The notes: generated by a model from the letters alone, not told the origin. Positions 21,817-34,344 are shown, counted from the first letter of the stretch. The stretch is DNA of 64,000 nt from Plantago major (GCA_026545765.1 CM048842.1:29623167-29687166); one strand, 5' to 3'. Numbers and translations are program-made.

Positions 21817-23611
21817 CTCCTATTTCCTGTTTTGTGCAGATCACTCTAAAGAAGAATCCAATATGGCATTTTGATAGTGGATGTGGGAAGCACATGACAG
21901 GAGATAAAGCAAATCTGGTCAACTACAAAGTTTGCAACACTGGACCAGATATTAGATTTGCTGGAGGAGAAGTAAATCCAACCGTAGGATTTGGAGATTT
22001 GAAATTGGGAGCCCTTACAATCTCTGGTGTACTCCATGTAAAGGGATTGAAATATAATCTCCTAAGCATGAGTCGATTTGCTGACAAGGGGTTCTCCGTG
22101 AAGATCAAATCAAAATTCTGCAAATTGATTGACAATGAGTCAAAGCAGGTAGTCTTGGTTGCTAGGCGGAAAGGAAGTCTCTATGTTGCCGACTGGGAAT
22201 CTGCCACAACTGAAGAATGCCTCATGGTGAGTCAATCTGGCTACACTGAACAAAATTGGCTATGGCACAAAAGGATGCGTCACTTGAATTTCAAAACTCT
22301 GAACAAGCTAGCCAAGAAAGAGTTGGTAGTTGGATTACCTAAAATGGCATATAGAAAGGATGGTGTATGCACATATTGCAAATTAGGGAAACAAGCCAAA
22401 ACATCTTTGAAGTCTAAAACTAGACATTCCAGTGTGAGGCCACTGCAACTATTACATATGGATCTCTTTGAGTCCTCTGTAACAAGTTCTGTAGGAAATA
22501 AGTATGCTCTTGTTGTTGTGGATGATTACTCAAGATTCACTTGGGTTGTTTTCCTCAAACAGAAATCTGGCACAAGGGTCGAGATACCAAGCTTCCTGAA
22601 TAAGCTTGAAGTCATGAAAAATGACAAGGTATCTGTGATCAGAACAGACCATGGTACTGAGTTTGTAAACTAGTACATAAAAGAGTTTTGTACTTGCAAA
22701 GGTATACAACATCAATTATCTTCAGTAAGGACACCACAACAAAATGGTGTTGCTGAAACGAAAAATAGGACCCTAAAAGAAGCAGCTAGAACAATGTTAA
22801 CTGACACAGAAATAAGTGAAGTCTATTGGGTTGAAGCTGTATATATAGAATGCTACACTCAAAATAGATGTTTGATCAACAAACACCATGATAAGACTCC
22901 CTATGAGTTATTGATTTGTAGACCCCCTAGTATCAAACATTTAAGGGTGTTTGGTTGCAGATGTTTTGTTCTAAACAATGGCAAAGAGTATCTGAGAACA
23001 TTTCAACCAAAGACAGATGAAGGTGTATTTCTTGGTTATTTTATGACTAGCAAAGGTTATAGAATATACAACAAAAGGACACAAAAGATTGAAGAATCCG
23101 TCCATGTGGTATTCTATGAAGGAAACAAGAAAGTACCCTTGATTGAAGAACTCTCACATAGGTTCAAAGAACTATTGATCAACGATTCTGAAATGAGTCT
23201 GACGATGAAAGACAGCCAATTTCGTGTAACAACAAGATGACTCTAAGGCATGATGAAGAGTTTCCTCGAAGAAATCCAGAAATGGATCAGATCACTGAGA
23301 ATCTTCATCATGAAGAGGTTTATGAGTCAGAGCCTGATGAAAGACCGATCTCAGATACCCCAAACACTGAACAAGTGTCAGATATACACGGCATATCACC
23401 TGTGCCAGATATCTCAGGTACTGAAAAAGTATCTTATCAGAATGAAAATGATTCACATTCGGATCAACATGATAGTGATCCTACCAGTTCAAAACCCATT
23501 ATAAAATGTATAAGAGATCATCCTGCAAAGGATGTGACAGGTCCATTGGACCAAGGGGTAAGAACTAGGAGAGCAATTGCAGAAGATGGAAATTCTCTCT
23601 ATGGATGTTTC
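21817..23611 (+). pseudogene. pol: pol of element D, part 1 (protease, integrase)
   Basis: Upstream part of the copia polyprotein. Protease-type FDSGCGKHMTG lies near 21870-21905. The HHCC zinc region is LWHKRMRHLNF with CTYCKLGKQ (22260-22400). The integrase core has the first Asp in LLHMDLFES (22450), the second in RTDHGTEF (22645) and the Glu in QNGVAE (22755). TAG at 22671-22673 splits the core; B has CAG there. After an acidic linker a frame change near 23200 occurs, then the frame runs to 23611, where element E begins inside the Tyr-Gly-Cys-Phe codons before reverse transcriptase. The gag stop is one base out of frame with this ORF, unlike in B. Confidence 0.88.
23607..23611 (+). other. 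Target site duplication of E, left copy
   Basis: GTTTC immediately before the LTR start TGTTGATACG. The right copy at 37818-37822 is identical, and removing one copy plus E leaves D's pol reading straight through. Confidence 0.95.
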
Positions 23612-24518
23612 TGTTGATACGAAAATATGTCCAATACGTCATAAAGGACCTAGGAACGAATCCTAAGGCGTCCTAAGACATCCATGGGATCCGAGTCACT
23701 ATAGTCCGAGTCGATGGTCCGATTCGGGTCGACCAACCATGGTCCGACCCACCTTAGAAGAAAGGAACAAAGGATCTGGAGCCTGTGAGGTCCGACTCAG
23801 GGATTTAGGTCCGACCCATCAAGGTCCAAACCACCTTGGAACAAAAAGACAAGTACTCAAACAGCACTGTCTCTGACCCAAGCCCTCCGACCCGGACGAT
23901 TACTCGGATCCAGCATGACAATCTCATAAAGCAACCAAGCAAATAGGCACCAAAGAGTGAGATGTCCGAACCTAGGTACTCCGAATCGGAAGAGTTGGAC
24001 AGGCAGGATAACTTCCTCAGCTAAACAGCCAAATATGGTCCGGACCAGGCGTCCGGACCCCTCTCTCCGAACCTGGGATCTCGGCAGACCTAGTCAAATC
24101 CTCTACAACCCTTCCAACAATGACTAACCTACCCCTGAAGCCCAAAATTGGCATGGGCTAAGCTTCATTGTTGGGTCATGGGCCTAATACTTGCCTTGGT
24201 GGCTCAATCATGGCCGTACACATGGCGCAATCCTAGCAAGCCCTCCATTTTGATGATAGCCTATAAATAGGCACACATCCCCACAAGATCAAGTAAGTCA
24301 CATTGCCATCCTACTATCTTATACTTCACAGAGTCGATCTTCAGTCGCTCTTGAGTAAAGTCTCAAATCCGGTTTGACACTTAGCAAACCGGATCCTAAC
24401 CCCCCCCCCTTCTCCAAGTTACTTGTGCAGGATCTCACCCGTTGCCTCTTATTGATATGGATAAGTGAAGGAAAGCAGGACAAACTCATTAAGTGTTTGG
24501 GGAGTTCTACCCCCAACA
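23612..24518 (+). repeat. 5' LTR of element E (907 bp)
   Basis: TGTTGATACG to CCCCCAACA. Rich in GGTCCGA/TCCGAAC motifs. TATAAATA at 24262-24269 is the likely core promoter. C-run of ten at 24400-24409. Confidence 0.95.
24262..24269 (+). promoter_or_regulatory. LTR TATA box (E)
   Basis: CTATAAATAGG, identical in the 3' LTR at 37559-37566. Confidence 0.7.
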
Positions 24519-24522
24519 TTTT

Positions 24523-24540
24523 TGGCGCCGTCTGTGGGAA
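24523..24540 (+). promoter_or_regulatory. Primer binding site of E
   Basis: TGGCGCCGTCTGTGGGAA lies 4 nt after the LTR. A TGGCGCCG start is common in plant Ty3/gypsy elements. The first eight or nine bases fit the tRNA-Asp 3' end from memory, but the exact tRNA needs a search. Confidence 0.8.
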
Positions 24541-24573
24541 TCGAACAAAAAGCTCCATTCTCTACAGCCTCTA

Positions 24574-26909
24574 ATGGCAAGAACAAGGAGGTCCGCAAGA
24601 ACCAACGCCACTGCAGTCGGTACACCTGCTCCACGACAAAGAGGTAGGCCTCTTACTAGGCGAAGCAGAGCAACAAGAGTTCCCTCAAGAGATGCGACGG
24701 AATACCCCAGCGACGGCCGGACAGCTAGTCTCTCTTCTAGGGAGGAAAGAGCCACTGATCCACCAATAAGAACCCAGGCGCTTGGAGACGAAGGACATGT
24801 TCCTCCGCCAGGAACACATGGTCCTCCTCCCGGGAAAAACTTCACCCTTCCAAATGGGCAGATCATCCGTCCTAGTGAGTTCGGGATGAATGAGAATCAG
24901 TTTGGCCTCTTACTCACCACTATTCAAGGATGTTTCGGATCAAACAACCTCCAGCCTCCTCAACCCACTCCACCTTTGGCAATCCCAAGACAAGCTGAAC
25001 CCGCTCAATCAAGAAATGAGCACCGTCCCATCCAACAACGACTGGGGGAACAAGCTCAACCGGAAGATCTAAGGAACCTTCTTAACAGGAGGGCCGCTGC
25101 TTCTCATGGACAACGAGGGAGAAGTCCAGAAGTGCCACAGTGAGCGAAGTGGGAACGATCGGCGAGGATCTCAACAACAAGCGCGAAGATCAAATGGCGG
25201 AAAGCATCCCGATAGTTCCAATCGGTGATCTTCCTCCGGATGTAGCTATCAACCCCAGGCGGAGAAAGATTGGCGACAGTGAGATCTACCTCCAACAGAA
25301 GGCCTTGGAAACACAAATTGCCACCTTGAGCAAGATGGTCAAAGCACATGAGAAAGTGACTGTTAGGACTCCCAACCCCCTGTGCGACGAAATCAGAAGA
25401 GAACGAAAGCGCCCCGACTGCGTTATCCCAAACCTTGAGCATTACTATGGAGATACTTGTCCTGTAGGGCATCTTACTAGATACGAAAGTAAGATGGAAA
25501 GCAATGGACTCAACGACAACATGAAAGCTCTCAACTTTTCCACCACACTCTTTGGAGAAGCAATGGATTGGTGGACCTCACTACCTAATGGTTCCATCAG
25601 ATCTTATGCGGACATCGCCTCCCTTTTCTTGAAAAGGTTTGAGAAAGCAAAGAAAAGGAAGAGGTCAGTTGAGCACCAGGCAGGCATAATCCAGAAAGAG
25701 CATGAGGACCTTAGAACCTTCCTTGACCGCTTCAACGCTGAAGTACGACAGGTAGAGCCTCATAGCATCAAAGAGTGGGTCCGAAACCTATATGCTAACA
25801 CTTATAATGATGAGCTTAGAAGGATGTTTTCCAACGAAGAAATCACCACTGAAAAGTACCTGGAAGATATCTGCGAAGGAGTCTTGTATGGAGAAGAGTA
25901 CCGAAGAAATGTCCCGATAAGAGCAGGGATAAAGAAGGGGAAAGAACAAGTACGACAGGAACTTCCTCCTCGTCAAGGGAAGTTCGAGCAAAAAAGAGAT
26001 CTCAGGGACAGGAAAGAATTCCGTAGAGAAAGAACTCCACCTAGGATTTACGCCGAGTATACTTGCCTTAACAGACCAAGATCCGACATCTTGGCTTCTA
26101 TTGTTGAGAAGGACTTAAATATACAATGGCCTAAACCTGTCAGGAGCAGCAAGAAGAGTAAATTTTCTAAAGACTACTGTAGGTTCCACAAGCAGAAAGG
26201 TCACCCGACTAAGGATTGCGTCCAGTTGAAGACAGAAATCGAAAGACTAGTGAGAAGTGGGAAGTTGAAAGAACCAACAGGTGAAGAAGAACCCTACAGG
26301 CATAGAAAGAATGAGCAGAGAAGAGAGGAGCGTGATTCCGAACCTCCGACAGGATCTTTACCACCACCTCCAGCGGAAATCCCACCTCGGCATGCCCAAA
26401 GATACCAAGGGTACCGCGAAGATACAGAAATGGAGAACCTCCCTTACAGTGGAGTTATCAACGCCATTGCAGGAGGACCAATGGGGGGAGATAGCAGAAA
26501 TGCAAGGGAAAGGACCGCGCAACACTTGAGAAACAACGACAGAGCTTACGGTCCACCAGCCCAGAAAGACACAAATGCAATTACCTTTGACGATAGCGAG
26601 ATCCCCCCACCAACGTCTGGCGGAGGAGATCTCAAGGACCCCGATGTCCCTTTGGTTGTTTCTCTAGTGATTGCCACTTACAAGGTCAACAAGGTACTAA
26701 TCGACACAGGAAGCTCCTCCAATGTCATATCCAAAAGGACCGTGGAGCAAATGCACCTGGGGCAAATACAATATGGACGAGTATACACTTCATTGGTAGG
26801 TTTTGGAGGGTCTCAGTATGCGCTCCATTGGAAGTATACCACTCTGACTCTCTATGGGCACCTTTCCGACAAGAGTGACCAAGACTATCCTCTTCGTGGT
26901 AGTAGATAG
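24574..26909 (+). pseudogene. gag: gag-protease of element E
   Basis: ATG 24574 opens a basic, Pro/Arg-rich N-terminal region ending at TGA 25141-25143. The main Gag continues in another frame from about 25140, so one frameshift separates them. Retrotrans_gag domain: LFGEAMDWWTSLPNGSI through LRTFLDRFNAEV (25540-25750). Zinc-binding motif CRFHKQKGHPTKDC near 26180. Protease active site VLIDTGSSSNVI near 26696-26730 within an aspartic-protease fold. The frame ends at 26909 with another break, after which protease sequence continues in a different frame. Encodes capsid, nucleocapsid and protease of the particle. Confidence 0.88.
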
Positions 26910-29300
26910 CACCTTCGACTATAACGTGATCTTGGGCGCCGGGACTTAACCAATTCGAGCAATTGCTTCTCCCTTACACAACAGTAAAGTTTCCAACCCC
27001 GAGCGGCGTGGGAGAAGAAATGGGCAACATTAGAGAAGCACAGAGTGCTACATCATGTCAACCGGAGGGCCCGATACTGTCCTTTCGGTCACTAAGGGCC
27101 CTCGTAGTCATTCTTCCATTACTCTAACGCCACCAAAGGAAGAAATCGGTATTGGTCGCTCAGAGAAGTTCCCCAAGACAACTAGAATAGAATCCCATGA
27201 AGCCTTGAAAGAGGTCCAACCGGTCAAGGAGATTCAAAAGAACAACTCGGATTGGAACGGAGATGAGTACGGAAGTAAGTGAAGCTCATCATTTGCCTTC
27301 GTCAATCGCGACATCTTTGCTTGGAGCACGGATGATCTCAAGGGATAGACCGGATCGCGGTTCACCGTCGAACATGGATCCGATTACGACACATCCGAAA
27401 AGAGGAAAGACTTTGGACCAGTTGAGGATGCTATCATAGCGGGGAGGTTGACAAGTTGATGAAAGCGGTCATATCGAAGAAGTCGATACTCCGATTGGGT
27501 GCAGAACGTGGTCCTCGTCGAAAAAGCTCCGGGAAAGTGGAGAATGTGCAATGACTTCACTAGACTCAACAAATTTTGTTCAAAGGATCCTATCCATTGC
27601 CACGCATAGACCGGTGGTTGATTCCATGCAGGATGTGCGCTTCTAAGCTTCATGGATGCATATCAAGGCTTCTACCAAATTAGGATGGCTCAAGAAGACA
27701 TCAAGAAAGCGGCATTCTTTGCGGTAGGAGGTCTAGCTTCAAGGTCATTCCTTTGGCCTCAAGAATGCTGGCTACTTACCAACGGGTAAATAAGATGTTC
27801 AAGGAAGAATTGGGAAAAACCATGGAAGTCTATGTGGATGACATGCTTGTGAAAAGCAAGATCAAGAGGAACACGTCGAACACCTTAACAATTGTTTTCT
27901 ATTCTCGAATACGGAATGAAGTGAACCACGAAAAGTGCACTTTCGGGTGAAAGGAGGAAAATTCCTTGGTTACATGGTCACGTAAAGAGGCATCGGTGCT
28001 AACCCGGAGAAAATAAAGGCAATCATAGATCTACCATGCCAAGACCACAATGAAGTTCAGAAGCTTCTAGGAAAGGTGATGGCATTGAGCCGTTTTATCT
28101 CAAAATCCGCCGAGAAGAACCTTCCCTTCTTTAAGATCTTACGAAAAGGAAATAAGTTCGAGTGGACAAAGGAGTGTGAAGAGGCCCTGGAAAACTTGAA
28201 AAAGTATCTCCTCTCGCCGCCCCTTTTGTCTAAACCCATGGAGGCTGAAACTCTTTACCTCTATTTGGCCACCACTGATGAAGCAATGAGTTACATCTTG
28301 AATGCGGATACAAGACAACGAGCATTTACCAATTTACTGTTTGAGCAAAGCCCTTGCAGGCTCTGAGGCCAGATATGTCAAGGTTGAGAAGCTCGCCTTC
28401 GCACTGGTTTACACTGCACGGCGACTGCAAACATGTCTTGGACAAAGCCCTTACTTCAAGTCGCATCGGATTGTGGTCCTTATAAATGAGCCACTCAAAC
28501 ATGTCTTGGACAAACCGGATCAGTCAGGACGCCTGTCCAAATGGGCTATTGAGCTAAGTGAATATGATATTGGGTATCAAGCCCCATCTGCCAAGAAAGC
28601 GCAAGTTCTGGCCGACTTCCTGGTAGACTATCCAGAGAAAGCAGAAGAAGAGAGCGAAAACTCCCAGGAAAAGGCTAGTCATGTGGTGATAGCCCAGGTC
28701 AAGGAATCAAGGGGAGAGAAAGAAGCAGAAGAGACACAAAGAGGTAGCATCCAGCTTATGACTAAGTATCACCAACCTATGGATGATTCACTGAGAGTAA
28801 GGCACATGTTTCTCTTGGACGAAGAACTCAATACCTCGATAACTGCATCTTCCAACAAGAAGCAGGAGGTCGAGAAAGCACTCACTCCCACTTCGGGAGG
28901 TAAGGAAAGAAACAAAGAATGTTGGACATTACAAGTGGACGGATCATCCACCGGACGGTTGGGAGGAATAGGAATTTTCCTTGAAAGTCCTGAAGGAGCC
29001 AAGCTAGAGTACGCCATCACCCTCAATTTTAAGGTGACGAACAACGAGGTTGAATATGAAGCACTTATCACCGGCCTAAGAATGGCGAAAGCCCTTCAGG
29101 TAAAAAGGATCAAAGCCTACACAGACTTGCAGCTCGTACAATCTCAGTTCTCCGGGTCCTTTACCACCAAAGGACCTAACATGATCAAATACTTGGAGCT
29201 CCTCAAGAAAGAGGTTGAGCACTTTGAAGAATTTACTCTTGACCAATTTCACAGAGAATGGAATGAAAAAGCCGCCCTCTCCAAGTACGCCTCGGCCTAG
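26910..29300 (+). pseudogene. pol: reverse transcriptase and dual RNase H of element E
   Basis: Reverse transcriptase is recognisable in pieces across three frames: VVLVEKAPGKWRMCNDFT (27510-27565), KDPIHCHA-type remnant, and YVDD at 27831-27842. Then comes the thumb/connection and the first RNase H (28076-28640, with RWSKWAIELSEYDI-like LSKWAIELSEYDIGYQAP). A second RNase H of archaeal type runs from 28920 to 29290, with VDGSSTG, NNEVEYEALITGL and a TDLQLVQ that replaces the usual Asp-Ser pair. The region 26910-28070 has many 1-2 nt frame changes, far denser than the neighbours. Inactive as written. Confidence 0.85.
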
Positions 29301-30615
29301 GAGCTTTGGACACAAGAAGTGTCATCCTAATGACCAGCGGAATCCTCTCCGCAAACCCAACGGATGATGCTTCTCTTGAGCACTGAAAGAACTGGATGAC
29401 GATATATTCCGTTACCTTAAGGATGGTACTTTACCGTGGATCTTAGAGAGGCGGGAAGATTCAATGTCGAGCTAATGACATACTTTATTCGGAAGAAGAT
29501 CTTTACAAAAGATCCTACAGCGGAACTCACATGAGGTGCCTAGATCCTCAAGAAGCGAAAACTGTGATGGAAGAAATCCACGCCGGAAGTTGTGGAAGTC
29601 ATTCTGGAGGAAGAACTTTGGCGCAAAAGATCATAAGACAAGGATACTATTGGCCAACTGTTGACATAGATGCTGCCAACATCGCCCGCGCCTGTGAAGA
29701 CTGCCAATACTATGCCAACATACCACACCGCCCGACCAACCCTATGATTCCGTCAATCATAGCATGCCCATTTGATCAATGGGGCATAGACATAGTTGGT
29801 CCCTTTCCGCGAGGAACGCATCAAAAGAAGTTCGTGATAGTGGCAGTGGAATACTTCACTAAGTGGGTTGAAGCTGAAGCAGTGTCAACCGTCACAGAAA
29901 GCAGGGTTCGGACATTCATCTGGAAGAACATCATCTGCCGGTTTGGACTCCCACGAGTGCTAGTTTCAGACAATGGAGCACAATTTTCTGGGTCAAGACT
30001 GAAGGAGTGGCTTCAGTCCTTCAAAATAGAACAACGCTTTACTTCCATTGGCCACCCCAAGCCAATGGTCAGGTGGAAGCCACCAACAAGACCATAGTCA
30101 AAATTTTGGAGAGAAGGTTGAGAACTTCCCAAGACAGTTGGGCGGATGATCTCGACGCGGTCCTTTGGGCACATCGAACGACAGCCCGGACTGCCACACA
30201 AGAAACACCTTTCTCCCTGGTCTATGGATCCGAGGCGGTCATCCCTTCGGAAACGGTGGTGGCAACCCAGAGAATCCAGCAATACAAACCAGTTGATAAT
30301 GAGATCGCAAGGATCTATGACCTTGAGCTCCTTGAAGACAAGCGCGATAAGGCATTGGCCAACATCCTTCGGTACCAAGCCATGACCGCTCGGGCCTACA
30401 ATAAACGTGTCTTTCCCAAGGATATACAAGTTGGAGACTTAGTCCTCAGAAGAGCCGATATACTAAGTCATTTGGGGAAACTAAAGGCCAAGTGGGAAGG
30501 ACCTTACAAAGTTACTGGGGCAAGAGTTAATGGAAGCTTTAAACTAGAAGATGGGCAAGGGCAGGCCTTGAAGAGAACTTGGAATGCCAAGAATCTCCAA
30601 AAGTTTTACACTTAG
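29301..30615 (+). pseudogene. pol: integrase of element E (one frameshift in the core)
   Basis: 29301-29530 is frameshifted linker. From 29531: H2C2 zinc domain (HAGSCGSHSGG, ACEDCQYYA). Catalytic core with first Asp in WGIDIVGPF (29780) and second in VSDNGAQF (29970). The frame shifts near 30040 and the Glu follows in NGQVEATNK (30065). The C-terminal part contains LVYGSEAVIPSE and a chromo-like/SH3-like end KAKWEGPYKVTGAR, finishing at TAG 30613-30615. Inserts the cDNA into the genome. Confidence 0.9.
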
Positions 30616-31139
30616 AGAAGGAGCGTGGCAACGACTGTCACCTTCCTTTATCTTGTCGATCTGTTTTTTGTGTTTGTTTTTTGAAAAGGCCTCGAAGCCC
30701 TCAAGTTGTAATTCGATTTCCGTCAAATCAATACAAATGTGATTTCATAAACATTGTTAAACATTGTTTAACTACTCGATCCGAAACTAGATCATACACT
30801 GATCCGGATCGGATCAACACGATGAAAACAGCATCCCACAAAGACGAGGGCAAGTACTTTATTTAACAACAGAATGCAGAATTACAAGGCTAGGGTCCGA
30901 AGAGCCCCAATCTACCCTTTAAAAGCAATGCTTCGCAACTCCCAAGTAAATGAGCCAGCTCCGACGCAAGCAAGAAACACTCCAACAATTCGGATCGCCT
31001 TTTACCGGATTATAGTACACAAATCTCTCCGATTTAAAGTACTTGGAAGGCAACCAGCCCGGACAGTCGGAATGTCCAAATCACTCCGGAGGCTCCAACT
31101 GCTCCGAGTTCCAACAAAATCGGTTTTGTCAGGAACTCT

Positions 31140-31184
31140 GTTCCAGAATTGCAAGTCGCTCTCTCGAGCCTTCAATTCTGGAAC
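31140..31184 (+). repeat. Inverted repeat, copy 1
   Basis: GTTCCAGAATTG (31140-31151) and CAATTCTGGAAC (31173-31184) are perfect reverse complements with a 21-nt loop. Confidence 0.85.
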
Positions 31185-31318
31185 GTAGCCACCAACAAAA
31201 CAAAGATTGCTCGAACGAAAAAACTTTTGGAGTAAGACGAACAACTTCCGGAAAGAGATATTTCCGGAGGTTCTCAACGATCCGACTCCCAAAAAAGACC
31301 GGCACTATCTGGGACTCC

Positions 31319-31363
31319 GTTCCAGAATTGTAAGTAGCTCCCTAGAGCCTTCAATTCTGGAAC
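31319..31363 (+). repeat. Inverted repeat, copy 2
   Basis: The same 12-bp arms at 31319-31330 and 31352-31363, with a 21-nt loop that differs from copy 1 at several bases while the arms are unchanged. Confidence 0.85.
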
Positions 31364-32920
31364 AAAACCACCAACAGACCCGAACTGCTCGGATACGGAC
31401 TTCCAGGAACGAGCCAAAAATCTGTGGAGGTTAAAGTACACTACCGTCGATCCGAAGGACGAATGACTCGGAACACAACAGGCTTGACAGAATGCCTTCC
31501 AACATCTCGGGCAGATCTTACACCGGACCTCGAAATACTAGAAGGGATTCTACCAAACCAAGTATGCCGACTCATCGCCCCCCGGGCACATACCACGGGC
31601 GGGGTGCTTCGGATGTATCGAGGCTCAGAACACAGTCGTATAAAAATCCCCAAACCATCCAGCTAATCTAACTCTCCGGGGCTAAAAGTCATGAATATAG
31701 ACCACAGCCCCGGAGAAAGAAGATTAGCCTGACGATCAGAGGAATTGATTGGCAAGGATTTCAGGCCTCACTTGGCACGGACCGTATCCTCGAAGATCCG
31801 AGGCTGGCTTTCCGAGCAATTTAATTTCCAAAACTCTCACCGTGAACCAACCTGGGTAGACTTCCGAAGCATCGGAGAAACCCTTGGGACAAGATCACGT
31901 GCAAGAGTGATGGTATAAACATGCTCACCAGCCGCTCGGACTCGAGCTCCGGACCTTTGGTTACTATAAAAGGGAGAAATATCCTAATGAAAAGCCGTAC
32001 AAAGCAGGGGTATATATAGAAAGAGAGGACCAATCAGAAGCGGACACATGTCCCATATTCACCGGAAATGGGCTTGGGCCGAACATGGGCCTGGCTCTTC
32101 GGCTTCCATTGGCCCAACCCAATAATCCATCCATACGGTCGGGCACATTGACTAAGTTACTCACTCGAACGTATCAAGCTCGAATGACATAACAACATCC
32201 AAACTGATTCATATAGAGTCACCACATTTAATGATGATCATCTTTTCACTATCTCACAAGTCTGTATGACTCGGGATGGCACACCAAGTCAACGTCCGAA
32301 TCGTCACTACTTATCACGATACAAGGAAATTCTCTTTCTCGCAAGCCTTGTCACTCTAAGACGTGGCTCCGAACCGTTCGTGATCCGGCTTATTTCTATT
32401 AAAGATTCCGATTCGGATGGGCACAATGGTTGATCGTCCCCCGAGACCCGCAAAGGAGAATTTGCATCAGGCAAATTAACGTTCTGGCGGTATGAATCTC
32501 AAGGGTCTGAACCCATTATCCGAATTTACGAGAGTTGATGAGTTACTAAGCAAATACAAAATTAAACGCGCAAGAATGTAAACAGCAACATTAGTATTTC
32601 AGTGACAAAAATAGTTCCGAGCCACCAAGGGGCCCGAACCAACAACATTCATCAAGACAAGTATATGTTTATACAACAAAAGATGACGAGCAAAAAGGAC
32701 AACATTGCTTTTAGGCCCGAAGGCACCCTACTACAAAAAACCCGGGGCATACCCCGTCTTTACTGCCTTCGCCGCTCGGACGAACTAGGTTGAGACCGAG
32801 AGGGGCCCCCCGTATCCTTCTCCGGAGGCGCTTGTCCTTACTGTTGGGCTGCCTGGGCTAACCTCCGTTCTCTCTGAGCCTCAACCTCTTTCAGGAAGGC
32901 CGGACATCGCTGCATCAAGT

Positions 32921-33629
32921 CTAGGTCGCGATCGGAAGCCATGTGCCCAGCAGAGTCAGCCAGTCTCGGTTGTGTTCCAAGTGATCCTCCAAAGGAACGA
33001 AAACACTGGACATAAGCACCCGAGGGACGAAGGGTGGGAGATACGGACCGCCATGGTTGTACTTCTTGCCCTCTGACTCATCGCAGACCAGCTCCACAAA
33101 TTCACACTTGAGCAGGTCTTCGTCCAAGACACCCTCCGGAGCAAAGTCCGATCCATCTCCATTCTTAAAGGCGGACACTCCCTCAGCCTCCAAGTCGCAG
33201 TCATCCGGTATCCAACCCTTCCTCCGGCACTGGTCCACAGCTGCATCGAACCCATCTTGACGGGCCTCGTCATACTTCGACTCGAACAAAAACTTGCAGG
33301 AGTCTGAAGCAAGGAAATCTTGGGCAGCCCTTGTCCGGACCACCAGAAGCTCTTTCAGCATCATATCCTTGAAAGTCCGAGAGACACCCACGAACTCGTC
33401 CAAACTATCTTGGTGCACTTTCAAATCAGTTTCCAAAGATAGGATTGCACTTTTCATCTTGGCTGTCTCCGACTCGGCCTCCTATTTAGCAGCTATAGCC
33501 TTCTTTAGGCGCTCCGAAGTGCTGTTCAACCGGGACGTTTCAATCGCCGGCAAATTTCACGCCAAATCCTCTTCTAGAGGTAGCCCTCCGAGCAGCTACC
33601 AAGGAGCATGCTTCCACAGCGGCAGCAAG
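32921..33629 (-). pseudogene. Antisense gene of element E, third exon
   Basis: Follows acceptor CATTTTTAG at 33630. The first codons continue the second exon in phase, then a frameshift and two stops lead into an ORF from 33457 to 32921 (178 codons). This encodes a helical, Glu/Lys/Ala-rich coiled coil followed by an acidic segment (DDCDLEAEGVSAF) and a C-terminal tail. Function unknown; coiled-coil C-termini are common in the antisense proteins of Tat-type elements as I recall them. Confidence 0.65.
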
Positions 33630-33709
33630 CTAAAAATGACAGATATCACAAACGTTTAGATATCTCCGAATCGCAGGAAGATAACAAAATAACCAAAACA
33701 CTTACTTAC
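33630..33709 (-). other. Putative 80-nt intron in the antisense gene
   Basis: Donor AAG|GTAAGTAAG (strong consensus) and acceptor CATTTTTAG|C on the minus strand. The exon before ends on a complete codon and the reading continues in phase after it. Confidence 0.75.
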
Positions 33710-34153
33710 CTTGCGTTGAGCAGCAACCAACTCTGAAATCCGCTCCAACTCCGGGGTAGCAACCAACCGAGCAACTTCAGCATCCGAATCCAGCTCGGGC
33801 ACCTCGCTCATCTTCCCCTTGCCCTTTTTAGCGGGAGTATTCTGACCTTCGGAGGGGCACTTTTTTGCAGCTGCAGCGCTCGATCCGCTGGCGGGATCTC
33901 GGGACACAGATCTTGGAGGCTTCCTCGAGCCCTTAGATCCGACCACCTTACCCTTGTCCGGAGTAGGGATAGTTTGAGCCTCTTCGCCCGCAGCAGCTCT
34001 TCGAGATTCCTCCATTCGGAACACGGCAGCATTTCTTGGCTCTTCCATCGGGAGTACGGTGGAAGTCTTGATAATTTGGGTCCGGGAACCCTCTGCCATC
34101 TCCTTCCGCTGCGCAGCATTTTGTTGACGCTTCAACTCCCGCATGGTTGCCAT
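33710..34153 (-). pseudogene. Antisense gene of element E, second exon
   Basis: ATG-like start at 34153 (MATMRELKRQQNAAQRKEM) and open to the GTAAGT donor at 33709. The composition is low complexity: Lys/Ser/Pro/Ala-rich, with a basic SRKPPRSVSRDP-type segment and an acidic end. The ATG may be an internal methionine of a longer spliced protein. Confidence 0.6.
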
Positions 34154-34173
34154 CGTATACTCGAACCAAAAAT

Positions 34174-34265
34174 CTACACATCCGAATGACAGAGAGTTAA
34201 ACCAAAAAGCTACACATCCGAATGACAGAGAGTTAAAACCAGCTAGCTACACATCCGAATGACAA
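34174..34265 (-). repeat. Tandem 36-37 bp repeat in the antisense gene's intron
   Basis: CTACACATCCGAATGAC recurs at 34174, 34210 and 34247. On the minus strand each unit carries a GTGTAG that resembles a splice acceptor, just before the second exon. Confidence 0.75.
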
Positions 34266-34344
34266 AAAGCTACACTTGCAGAATAAATAGACAAGCTACG
34301 GACCGAGTCGGGCAACCACCCCAGATTAAAGAAGGATCACTTAC

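Larger units (their letters stand above)
30616..32920 (+). other. Long noncoding spacer of element E
   Basis: No credible sense ORF; the short ORFs here lack family features and codon structure. It contains two copies of a 179-bp unit with a 12-bp perfect inverted repeat (31140-31363), many CTCGGA/TCCGAA words, and a further GC-richer stretch. It lies downstream of the convergent antisense gene, so part of it (near 32800-32920) may be that gene's 3' untranslated region. Confidence 0.6.

Noticed and set aside
30874..31666. Overlapping ORFs of 70-104 codons in E's spacer
   Set aside because: All frames are open for similar lengths because the segment is stop-poor. They have no family resemblance and overlap the inverted repeats.
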